Shown: positions 19,929 to 27,409 of the stretch, in pieces
How positions within the stretch are numbered: position 1 is the first letter of the stretch
Layout: every line of letters starts with the position of its first letter
DNA from: Unio delphinus
Taxonomy: Eukaryota; Mollusca; Bivalvia; Unionida; Unionidae
NCBI GenBank assembly: GCA_029339505.1
Contig: JAQISU010000171.1
Span: 1,647,501 to 1,711,500 of the forward strand
DNA: 64,000 bases
Direction: 5' to 3'
Translations under genes and position numbers: made by a program
The notes under the pieces: model-generated
What the model was told of the DNA's origin: nothing
Databases searched by the model: none
Seen by the model: the letters and a program-made list of their open reading frames with translations, nothing else

Positions 19929-20315
19929 TCAGTGTAGATTCAACCCAGAATTAAACACAGAATTAAATTTGCTCAAAAAGCGAAAGTGATTAATATAACG
20001 TGTAATTTCGTCCCACTGCCATTCAGGGTAACGGTTAAGAAGGATCAAAGTATCTTCAGATGTAAACGTAGTAAATTGGCAACGGAGCAAAAAAATACCC
20101 TTGATCCAGAGAAATCTAACACGTTGGTTAATTTTTGTCACTTTCCTCTTGTGAATTTCACGACACAAAAGTTCTACAGTCACCCATTGAGATTTTTCTT
20201 TAGCAAGGCCTTGCCAAACGTCCTTGTAGATCTTCTCTTGCAATTCGTGTGGTAATCCTTGAATATTATGCTTTAGAGAGGGTTTATATACTGGTCTAAG
20301 CGTGTTACACGACAT
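19929..20315 (-). CDS. Small Polinton protein with F-box-like start, up to 128 aa
   Basis: The frame contains GLPHELQEKIYKDVW, which looks like the start of an F-box (LPxELxxKI), followed by basic and aromatic sequence (YPEWQWDEITRYINHF). The only ATG (20,315) lies upstream of the TATATAAA box at 20,283-20,290, and no other Met codon exists in the frame. The original start codon may have been lost, or the gene uses a different promoter. F-box similarity is short and should be treated as a suggestion. Confidence 0.42.
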   Translation of the reverse strand: MSCNTLRPVYKPSLKHNIQGLPHELQEKIYKDVWQGLAKEKSQWVTVELLCREIHKRKVTKINQRVRFLWIKGIFLLRCQFTTFTSEDTLILLNRYPEWQWDEITRYINHFRFLSKFNSVFNSGLNLH

Positions 20316-20327
20316 GGAACAGTAGTG

Positions 20328-20888
20328 TCACTTCCAATCACTAGGTCCTACTAAAGGTAGGTATTGACAATTCGGAGACCATCGAGCATGTTCCAAGTAA
20401 GCGGAATCTTTCTGTTCCCACTCGTAAATGGATACACCACAACTGAAACACTTGACTTTATCCCCTTCGCCCAAGTAGAAAAATCCAGCTCTGGCTAATT
20501 CTTCAGGAGTTGGTCCAGGTAGATATTTTGGCCATTTATCTTTGAAGGTTTGGAATCGACTTTTAAAGTGGCAGTATTCAGGTAAACTCGTCGGGAACGA
20601 ATATTCGACTCTCCTCACTTCTGTTCGATGTAGGTACGGTGAAATTCCTAGGAGTCCACGATAACGTGTCGCACCGCTTTCGCATCCCTCAGGTTTGACA
20701 CGCACAGCATCACTTTCCAGGGTAGATATAGGGGTAGTAGTCATAGCAACGTTCCCACGATATCCAGCTGAATCGCTAATGTCACAGCGCCTGGCATCAC
20801 TACAATCGCAAGGTTTAGCATCGCACTCCACTTGAGAATCCCCAAATTTGAATGATGTCTGTTTAAATGGATTCATCTTCTTTCTCAC
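20328..20888 (-). CDS. BIR-domain protein (IAP-like) in the Polinton
   Basis: The 186-aa protein ends in one complete BIR domain (about residues 105-182): RFQTFKDKW, LARAGFFYLGEGDKVKCFSC, W before the second half, and EHARWSPNC. This gives the C-x2-C ... H-x6-C zinc ligands of inhibitor-of-apoptosis proteins. There is no RING domain. The N-terminal 100 residues are unrelated to known domains. A TATAAAAAG box (20,934-20,942) overlaps the end of the PolB gene, and the ATG is 23 bp after the PolB stop. BIR proteins block caspases or act in cell division; a viral or transposon copy would plausibly delay host cell death. Probably captured from a host, since the domain is closest in type to animal and insect-virus BIRs. 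Confidence 0.85.
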   Translation of the reverse strand: MRKKMNPFKQTSFKFGDSQVECDAKPCDCSDARRCDISDSAGYRGNVAMTTTPISTLESDAVRVKPEGCESGATRYRGLLGISPYLHRTEVRRVEYSFPTSLPEYCHFKSRFQTFKDKWPKYLPGPTPEELARAGFFYLGEGDKVKCFSCGVSIYEWEQKDSAYLEHARWSPNCQYLPLVGPSDWK

Positions 20889-20911
20889 TTGGCAGTGTTA
20901 GTCACAATGAA

Positions 20912-23900
20912 CTATTGGTCTTGGACGATATCCCTTTTTATATGCTGCCCAATTTTGACGTGACCGTACGGTAGAGTGAAGTGATTGGGAAGTCGTACTC
21001 TTTTTTGGTACACGATTTGATAGACTTTTTCCAAAGGTCGGCTAACAATTTGGTGTGTGGGTAAACGGACAATCTTGTGCGGTTCGTGGGTAGTCACTTG
21101 AAACGTTTCATCCTGTCCCGACTGTAAGGCTTCTTGTAGTACGTTAAAGTTCACCACTTGACTGGTGCGATAATTAAGAGTCAATCCTTTCACTTTACAT
21201 TCGGTGTGCATTTCTCCTTGTGGGTCTCGGTATTCGTAGCCGTAATTTTTAGGACCGCCACTTGCAAAACTTAGAATCTTGTCGTCGGGATGTTCATCGG
21301 TCCAGGCTCCTAAACGGTCTCCTTCGATGACAGGGTTACACTGGTTCGGTCGGTGAATGTAGATGCAACTGTCCGTGTCAAAATACAACACACGATCTCC
21401 TAACAGTTCTAACACTTCGTACAATTTTAAGCGAGCGTGGGCTGTTACGTAAGCCGCAATGATAACCTTTCCAAATTTGTCGGCTTCTACAACGTCTAGT
21501 TCTTCTTCGTAATTGACTAAGATCAAGTCCTCACGAATGACGTCCACGTGTTTCATGACTTTGGTTGGGTCGTGAATCATCTGGAAGTAGCGAGACGGCT
21601 CGGACAAATACTCTGTCTTGGGTAAAGACGGGCGTTGTGCCATTTTACCCCACAAGCAATTGAGCATCACTTTGGCAAACGATCGCCTTCCTTCGTTTTT
21701 CTCGATGTGGTCTAAAGTGATACCTTCCTGCTCCCGATATTTTTCTTTGAATATCTTTTGGTCTTCGGGAGTGTGACACCAGGAAGGATAGCCACTAGCT
21801 TCTTGTTTTAGTTTTAAAAAGGCATCCACGTAGTCTGCAAAAATACCTTTTTGTCTCTCGTCGCCCTTGCGGTATTGTTGTGTTTTGGGAAAGTGGTAAA
21901 TTTCGTACACTTCTAACAGTTGATATCCCAGGTCCAGAGCTTTAAACAATTCCACGCTCACCCACGTTCCTGTCAAGGTGCGTTCTTCCTGAGTGTGATG
22001 ACAAGGTTGGCCTTGGTTGCACTTTTCGGTACATGTGCGACACAAAGGAAACATCAGTTTTCCTTGGCAATGGTGAGGTAAAACGGGATGGTACAAGTCT
22101 GTGGGTGGTAAGACTTTACACTTGATCAATCCTTCGTACTGTCGAATGTGGTCCAAGTCAATGTGTTCTGTCATCAATTCTGGATGCCCTACGGGAAAGT
22201 GACAATATTTGCACACGTAAGGATACAACGAACACACGTCCAAGTATTTGATTTCTTCTCCCTTCTCCTCATCCGCTTGGTACAGTAAACAGGTAGCATT
22301 CGTTCGTCCTCCGTACAAACTATCCCGAGGGTTTAATAGGTCCACCAACTTGTAACTTTCTACGATGCGTTTAAACTCGGGATCAGTTTTCAAACGCAGA
22401 TCGTACTCGTGTTCCCACATTTCCACCACCTGGTATCCTTGCTGTTCTAACTTCAAACGTCGCTGACACGTGGTCTGGTACAAGTCTTCCATGGTTCGTT
22501 GTAAAAACTGATTTTTGGTGTTACGCTGAGGGTAGCATAGGGGACATCCGTGAAATAAGCATCCGTTAAACTCGTACACGATCTGAGGGTTTTCTAAGTC
22601 CCAACCATCCACCGAATACGTCCCAATGGTCTTTTCGCCTCCTCCGCTGCGAGCGTGTTGGATCCATTTGTCTTCCTTGTCGCACAAGTAATGGAGCCAG
22701 CGTAGGGCTTTGACCGAGTATTGACGTTTGACAAAGTTCGTCGTTTGAGGACTGATGACCGCTAGAGTATTTTCAGGCATAAAGCGTTTTCGGTACACTA
22801 AAGAACACGCTTTGGCGATGGTACAAGCTTCTTTCAAAGGATCGATCCCTCCGTACTCCATGAACAATTCTCGAAATTTTCCACAACAACGTCGTAAAAT
22901 GTCCACGTCAGATCGACAATACTTTAACATTTCTTCTTGAAAGTCAAAAGGGTCCGAGGCGTGAGTCTGGTACCAAGCATGGAAAGCTTCTCGTTGTTCA
23001 GTGCGCATGTTGTCGGGGTCGTAGTCGTCAGCCTCAGGCAAATGGGGTAGAACGGCATGTTGATTGGCTTCGGTATTGAAAAAGTGTGGAAAATAACCTT
23101 TAGCCATTTCTGTCATTCCAAATGTTTTAGGCATGCGACTTAATGGCATGGCCAAGTAACACATCGAATCTTTAAAATGCACTTGTCCTACTTGCATAGA
23201 AATGATTTTGACTCCGTTCAAAGTCACTTGAGGCCGTTCGGTACTTTGTTCCGCATAGTATCTAAGCAGAAATTGCCCATCGTATCCCGAGAAATTGTGA
23301 GCCCTGACTGTGGCATGGCAATGACAATCGCCGTAACGTTCGATGTCTTCTGGACTCCACGTTTCGTCAATGGGGTTTAAGATCCATTGGGCAAAATCGG
23401 CTAGCGTGTTTGGTCCTCGAAAGATTTTTTCACGTCCTCCAGGAATCTTGCTGCAGTGAGGGCAATGACTACAGATAGGTTCTTGGATGCACTGCTCGCA
23501 CGCACGGTGAGCCACGCAGAAATTAGGAATGTGAATACCAGTTTCTTGCATGCATTCGAAATCAAAAAAGATAAAATTCCCTTTTTTCTGGGTATCTTCT
23601 GGTCGGGGTTGGTATTTTTGAATGAAGCATTCGTGTTCCAAGTCCACGATTTGGTGACAAATGTGACATCGTTTCTTCCCTCGACAAACGTGAAACTTGG
23701 CACAATTGGTACGTATGCCTTGTCCACAAGTAGGGCACAATCTCAAAAGCTGACAAGCACTTTTCTGCTGTGAACCTTGCATCTTCAAATGTTGTTGGTA
23801 ACAGGTAAGACTGACAAAAGTGCGCTGACAAACAGGGCAATGCACTCTTTCTTGTCCTTTGTCCAGACAAGGTTGTGAGGCCAAACATCCCTCACATTTC

Positions 23901-24982
23901 GATCCACAATGTTTGTGTTGTTCTCGATTGTTATAACCATAATCACATTTTTCACAGTAGTAACTGTATCCCTGGAATGCAGTGATACTGGTAATGGTAT
24001 CAAAATGACCATCGTGATGATAGACGTGAATGTATTTTCCGTCTTTGAAATCGTGGCCTCGAAACAAAATAGGTCCACGCACTTCTTGAGGGTGTACTTT
24101 CAAAGTGTAATGTGGAGACAAGACGTCTTGCAACTTTTGCATTTCTGGAATACCACAAGGAGTGTCTTTGGATATCCCCGCTTGCTGTAACAGGAGTTCT
24201 GCTTCACTTCTTTGTTTGGCTCGGTCCGATTGTCGAATAGTTTTCCAGGCTCTTTTCCATTCTGTCGTGTCGTTCTTGTTGGCATACGTTCGTCCCACGA
24301 CGACAGCACGGGTTAAACACATCTGGTCTTGAGGATTGTTAATTTGGACGAGGCTTCGCTTCATGCTGCGAAGGCTGTCCACCAATAATACTTTTTTGCG
24401 TCCTGTCCCCTGGGGAAGAGACACGTGGGTCATAAACAGTGTGGCTTTTCCATCGTCAATGTGAAACTTGTCGTTGGATTGTTGCACATGTTGAATTTTG
24501 TCGATGACTTTGGAAGGTGTTAATTCTGATGGACTAGTAAACTCGATCCAAACGGGAGACTTCAAATTATCGTGATGAATAGAAAGTCTCAAGCGATCGT
24601 CTTCTTTGGTTTGACATTGCTGTTTCAGTGCAGTTAACACAGAACCCCACACCTCAGTAATGAACCCTTCTGTATTCTCCAAAGGTACATTGGACTTGAA
24701 ATCTTTAAACTTTACGGCATACGTGTAAGCCGTTGTTCTAAATTTTCGAGAGGAACGCTTTTCCGTCTCTCGAATGTGATAGTAATTTTCAGGGTTTACT
24801 AAGGGTGGTGCACTTTGCTTGGACGTCAATTGTCTGGATGTAAATTCGGGCTCACTCATGTCATCTTCAAAATCACTGGCATGAATTTGAGCCAAGACTT
24901 CAGCTACTGTACTAGGCGATACATTACGTTTCTGTCTCTTACTGTCTTTTCCTTTCTCCACAGCATAATGAGGTCTTTTCAT
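20912..24982 (-). CDS. polB: Protein-primed family B DNA polymerase
   Basis: Intact 1,356-aa replicative polymerase of the Polinton. Cysteine-rich zinc-finger region at about residues 340-460. Exonuclease motifs: FFDFECM (about 471), AHNFSGYDGQF (about 560) and YCRSDVDIL (about 690). Polymerase motifs: CSLYPYV (about 915), KVMLNCLWG (about 1,105) and YFDTDS (about 1,200), with the insertions typical of protein-primed PolBs. These enzymes start replication at linear ends from a protein-linked nucleotide. All catalytic residues named are present and no stop interrupts the frame, in contrast to the broken integrase. The start MKRPHYAVEK is supported by a TATA-like ATATATAG about 47 nt upstream. 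Confidence 0.97.
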   Translation of the reverse strand: MKRPHYAVEKGKDSKRQKRNVSPSTVAEVLAQIHASDFEDDMSEPEFTSRQLTSKQSAPPLVNPENYYHIRETEKRSSRKFRTTAYTYAVKFKDFKSNVPLENTEGFITEVWGSVLTALKQQCQTKEDDRLRLSIHHDNLKSPVWIEFTSPSELTPSKVIDKIQHVQQSNDKFHIDDGKATLFMTHVSLPQGTGRKKVLLVDSLRSMKRSLVQINNPQDQMCLTRAVVVGRTYANKNDTTEWKRAWKTIRQSDRAKQRSEAELLLQQAGISKDTPCGIPEMQKLQDVLSPHYTLKVHPQEVRGPILFRGHDFKDGKYIHVYHHDGHFDTITSITAFQGYSYYCEKCDYGYNNREQHKHCGSKCEGCLASQPCLDKGQERVHCPVCQRTFVSLTCYQQHLKMQGSQQKSACQLLRLCPTCGQGIRTNCAKFHVCRGKKRCHICHQIVDLEHECFIQKYQPRPEDTQKKGNFIFFDFECMQETGIHIPNFCVAHRACEQCIQEPICSHCPHCSKIPGGREKIFRGPNTLADFAQWILNPIDETWSPEDIERYGDCHCHATVRAHNFSGYDGQFLLRYYAEQSTERPQVTLNGVKIISMQVGQVHFKDSMCYLAMPLSRMPKTFGMTEMAKGYFPHFFNTEANQHAVLPHLPEADDYDPDNMRTEQREAFHAWYQTHASDPFDFQEEMLKYCRSDVDILRRCCGKFRELFMEYGGIDPLKEACTIAKACSLVYRKRFMPENTLAVISPQTTNFVKRQYSVKALRWLHYLCDKEDKWIQHARSGGGEKTIGTYSVDGWDLENPQIVYEFNGCLFHGCPLCYPQRNTKNQFLQRTMEDLYQTTCQRRLKLEQQGYQVVEMWEHEYDLRLKTDPEFKRIVESYKLVDLLNPRDSLYGGRTNATCLLYQADEEKGEEIKYLDVCSLYPYVCKYCHFPVGHPELMTEHIDLDHIRQYEGLIKCKVLPPTDLYHPVLPHHCQGKLMFPLCRTCTEKCNQGQPCHHTQEERTLTGTWVSVELFKALDLGYQLLEVYEIYHFPKTQQYRKGDERQKGIFADYVDAFLKLKQEASGYPSWCHTPEDQKIFKEKYREQEGITLDHIEKNEGRRSFAKVMLNCLWGKMAQRPSLPKTEYLSEPSRYFQMIHDPTKVMKHVDVIREDLILVNYEEELDVVEADKFGKVIIAAYVTAHARLKLYEVLELLGDRVLYFDTDSCIYIHRPNQCNPVIEGDRLGAWTDEHPDDKILSFASGGPKNYGYEYRDPQGEMHTECKVKGLTLNYRTSQVVNFNVLQEALQSGQDETFQVTTHEPHKIVRLPTHQIVSRPLEKVYQIVYQKRVRLPNHFTLPYGHVKIGQHIKRDIVQDQ

Positions 24983-25028
24983 CTTGTCTGCAAAAAGTCA
25001 AATGACTACCATTTAAAGGCCATAACCC

Positions 25029-25062
25029 CTATATATTCATGTCCGATCCGTGCATATATAAA
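25029..25062. promoter_or_regulatory. Bidirectional promoter between polB and CCHC gene
   Basis: Two TATA-like boxes, ATATATAG on the minus strand (25,029-25,037, toward polB) and TATATAAA on the plus strand (25,055-25,062, toward the zinc-knuckle gene), lie in the 133-bp gap between the two start codons. Each is about 50 nt from its ATG. Confidence 0.6.
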
Positions 25063-25115
25063 GGGTTAGTGTCTAACGGTTCAGTATTCATTTCACTCTC
25101 ACATTGACCAGAACG

Positions 25116-25586
25116 ATGAAAGAACCTACAGAAGTGGAACTTCTCATCAGAGCTTTACGTGGGGTCATACGAACGTTTTCGTCAGACCAGCCGACAACCT
25201 ACTCTCCTTCCTATCGAGATAAAAGTCAAGATACTTGCTATATCTGTAAGAAGAAAGGACATTGGGCTACAGAATGTTCAGATCGTGACAAAAATAAAAA
25301 AGGTACCAATAGAGACAAAAGTCAAGATACCTGTTATTATTGTAAAGAGAAAGGACATTGGTCTCCAAACTGCCCTAAGAAACAACAGGAGCAGGAGGAG
25401 GAGGAGGAGGCGAAGGAGGAGGAGGAGGAAAGAAATTCTGAACAGGAGGAGGAAGAGGTACCCTCCCCCAAGGAAGAACCCCGACACGTTCACAAAGACA
25501 AGAAAAGAAGACGAAACGAAAGTGAACAGGAAGAAGAAAAAGAAAAACGTGTGACAGTAAAGAAAATGAAAAAACAGAAAGAGTGA
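25116..25586 (+). CDS. CCHC zinc-knuckle protein, 156 aa
   Basis: Starts MKEPTEVELLIRALRG at an ATG 54 nt after the TATATAAA box. Two nearly identical zinc knuckles, CYICKKKGHWATEC and CYYCKEKGHWSPNC, sit in tandem 28-codon repeats (each preceded by RDKSQDT). A long Glu-rich acidic run and a Lys/Arg-rich tail follow. CCHC knuckles of this kind bind single-stranded nucleic acid in retroviral Gag and cellular proteins. Divergent from polB and likely co-expressed with it. AATAAA at about 25,671 suggests ordinary polyadenylation, unlike its neighbours. Origin from a retroelement Gag is possible. Confidence 0.78.
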   Translation: MKEPTEVELLIRALRGVIRTFSSDQPTTYSPSYRDKSQDTCYICKKKGHWATECSDRDKNKKGTNRDKSQDTCYYCKEKGHWSPNCPKKQQEQEEEEEAKEEEEERNSEQEEEEVPSPKEEPRHVHKDKKRRRNESEQEEEKEKRVTVKKMKKQKE

Positions 25587-25815
25587 AACAGAAGAAAACT
25601 TATGAACTTTTTAAAAATGGTATTGTGTTATGTTCTGTTGTGATATTGAATTGTAACGTTTGTACTAGAATAAACTAAAGAGAAAAAACGTAAGTGTCTC
25701 TTGGTTTTGATTTGATAGAATAAGAACCTACACTCACACATTCATTCACTCACACGTACATCATGGATTTTTAAAAAAATATAATAAAAAGGACTTTTGA
25801 GTTTTCATTGAAATA

Positions 25816-25840
25816 GGCAATTGACATAGTATTTCTTTTC
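25816..25840 (-). promoter_or_regulatory. Conserved 25-bp block with GAAAAGA box
   Basis: Identical to 10,477-10,501. In mRNA sense it begins with GAAAAGA, 14 nt past the stem-loop, at the place of a histone downstream element. Confidence 0.6.
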
Positions 25841-25854
25841 GAAATAATTGGAGT

Positions 25855-25870
25855 GGTCCTGAAAAGGACC
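25855..25870 (-). promoter_or_regulatory. Histone-type 3' stem-loop (gene at 25,904)
   Basis: On the minus strand GGTCCT-TTTC-AGGACC followed by ACTC. The third base pair has changed in both arms relative to the TIR copies (T-A for C-G), a compensatory change that supports selection on structure. The stop codon is 34 nt upstream. Confidence 0.78.
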
Positions 25871-25903
25871 GTTGGTGTTTTGTGTGTTTAAAACAAAACA
25901 AAC

Positions 25904-26545
25904 TCAGAAACGGGATGAAATCCTCTTGAGCTGTCTTAAGCCTTTGCCACGGCCAAGGCCTACTTCGGGACTGGTGGCTCCTGTCAATGATTTGGTAGAA
26001 ATCACTAACGGTGGTAAGGTAGACGTAGTCACAGAGAGATTGGGTTGTTTCGCTCGAGAAGGTCTTTTTCTCTTCGGTCGTGATAAAGAAGTCTGATACA
26101 TTTGTTTCAGACTCCTTAACTCAGCTAAAATATCTAAAAGTACCGTCGTGACCGTTTGATTTTCACTATTTTCTTTCTGTCCTTGGTCTTCTTTCTTCTC
26201 CGTTGCTGCTGCTGCTACTGTTTCTTCCTGGTGTTTTCTTCTTGCTTCTTCTTCCTGCTGTTGAATAAGAAAAGCTTGTTCTTCTACTTTCTGTTGTTGT
26301 AAAAATCGCTCCAATTCTTCTTTTTGTCTTTGTTTAAAATCATCGACGGGTCCATAAGAAGATGCAGAAGGCAACGAAGGTTCCGGAATAAATTCTTGCG
26401 ATGTTAAAAAATCCACAATATCCCAGTTAAAATCCACTTCTTCTGGATGTAGATTTGTCATGACTTTAGTAGTCATTGCTGTCCCATGACTTGCTGTTTC
26501 CACTCCTGGCTCACTCCAATTCATTGTCTTCTTACTGTCCGCCAT
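25904..26545 (-). CDS. Polinton coiled-coil protein, 213 aa
   Basis: The start MADSKKTMNWSEPGVE at 26,545 is preferred because a TATATAGA box lies at 26,593-26,600; the longer frame to 26,686 crosses it. Residues about 70-130 are Gln/Glu-rich and probably coiled coil (ERFLQQQKVEEQAFLIQQQ). Next come an Ala run and a leucine-rich helix (LLDILAELRSLKQMY), then a basic RPKRKRPSRAK that may be a nuclear signal. The end is Gly/Arg-rich. No family is recognised. It shares its 3' signals with the gene at 10,560. Confidence 0.66.
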   Translation of the reverse strand: MADSKKTMNWSEPGVETASHGTAMTTKVMTNLHPEEVDFNWDIVDFLTSQEFIPEPSLPSASSYGPVDDFKQRQKEELERFLQQQKVEEQAFLIQQQEEEARRKHQEETVAAAATEKKEDQGQKENSENQTVTTVLLDILAELRSLKQMYQTSLSRPKRKRPSRAKQPNLSVTTSTLPPLVISTKSLTGATSPEVGLGRGKGLRQLKRISSRF

Positions 26546-26713
26546 GATTGACAACTCTCTCGAATCGATTGACTGCGCACAGGCGTTAGTGTCTCTATAT
26601 AGAAAAGGTGACGTCACAGACTGCTCTCTTCCGATTGGATGGTTGTGACTGACTTTTGTAACGCACGTTTGGATTGGTCGATACACTCAATCCGTTTCGA
26701 TCCGCTCTTCCCC

Positions 26714-26721
26714 TATAAATA
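26714..26721 (+). promoter_or_regulatory. TATA box of the rightmost gene
   Basis: TATAAATA on the plus strand, 50 nt before the ATG at 26,764. Confidence 0.6.
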
Positions 26722-26763
26722 ACCGCAGTACACGGTATTCACTTCACCTGTTCTCATCACAAG

Positions 26764-26997
26764 ATGTGGACTAACGTTGAATCGTCAACCCTTGTGTCAA
26801 GTATGCTGTTTAGGACTGACATACCCATGTATGTCAGATCATCATGGAGTGTCATTCATATGACGGAGACAGCCTTTCGGAAGAGAAGGGTCTACGTGGA
26901 AAGACAAGGTTGCTTGAAGAGAGTTCTCTTCTATGGACCCACAGTAAGGAGAAGTTTAAGGAAGAGAAGAAGATCTGTGAGATGTCCTCTGTGTTAA
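26764..26997 (+). CDS. Small basic Polinton protein, 77 aa
   Basis: Starts MWTNVESSTLVSSMLFRTD and ends in a strongly basic tail (VRRSLRKRRRSVRCPLC). It has its own TATA box, and its stop is followed after 27 nt by a histone-type stem-loop at the inner end of the right TIR, so transcription runs toward the end of the element. Product unknown; the basic tail suggests nucleic acid or nuclear targeting. The signals at both ends make it more credible than its length alone. Confidence 0.6.
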   Translation: MWTNVESSTLVSSMLFRTDIPMYVRSSWSVIHMTETAFRKRRVYVERQGCLKRVLFYGPTVRRSLRKRRRSVRCPLC

Positions 26998-27024
26998 CAA
27001 GACAACGTTAACATTACACATAAC

Positions 27025-27040
27025 GGCCCTTTTCAGGGCC
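27025..27040 (+). promoter_or_regulatory. Histone-type 3' stem-loop (right TIR)
   Basis: On the plus strand GGCCCT-TTTC-AGGGCC followed by ACTC, with GAAAAGA at 27,054-27,060. It is the mirror of the left-TIR copy, but here it serves a different gene, 27 nt after that gene's stop. Confidence 0.75.
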
Positions 27041-27403
27041 ACTCATAAGTCTCGAAAAGATAGTAGCTTTCATTGCCACCCTTTTTTCCCTTGTCCCTCT
27101 ACAGTCCCCTATACCCATCATATTCCCCATGTTATATTTCTCTTGAGGCTATATAGACCCACTATGTTCAATTTCCCTTGAGGCTAGATAGACCCACTAT
27201 GTTCAATTTCCCTTGAGGCTAGATAGACCCACCCTGTTCAATTTCCCTTGAGGCTATAGTGCCCCAAGCTGTTTTGAGGCTATAGTTCCCCAAGCTGTTT
27301 TTGACTGGATTTTCCCTTGAGGCTATAAATCTTGAGGCTATATTAGCCCAAGCTGTTTTTGACTGGATTTTCCATTGAGGCTACGGTGCCCCCATATACT
27401 ACT
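27025..27403. repeat. Polinton right terminal inverted repeat
   Basis: Inverse of 8,875-9,254; differences are only a few bases, for example CAAGCTG-flanking TTCCCC against TGCCCC. Confidence 0.95.
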
Positions 27404-27409
27404 AACATT
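27404..27409. repeat. Polinton target-site duplication, right
   Basis: AACATT, the same six bases as at 8,869-8,874. Confidence 0.92.

Larger units (their letters stand above)
8875..27403. mobile_element. Polinton/Maverick DNA transposon, 18.5 kb
   Basis: An 18,529-bp element with 379/380-bp TIRs starting AGTAGTATAT, a 6-bp target duplication, a DDE integrase with chromodomain, a packaging-type ATPase and a protein-primed family B polymerase. Most genes point to the left (minus). Two small plus-strand genes lie at the right. Nearly every gene has its own TATA-like box. The integrase is inactivated and a LINE has inserted after it. No major capsid, penton or adenain-type protease frame is visible, so the copy looks defective as a virus and as an autonomous transposon, although PolB is intact. 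Confidence 0.95.

Noticed and set aside
23401..24309. Frames of about 70-108 codons on both strands inside polB
   Set aside because: They are shadows of the intact polymerase frame.
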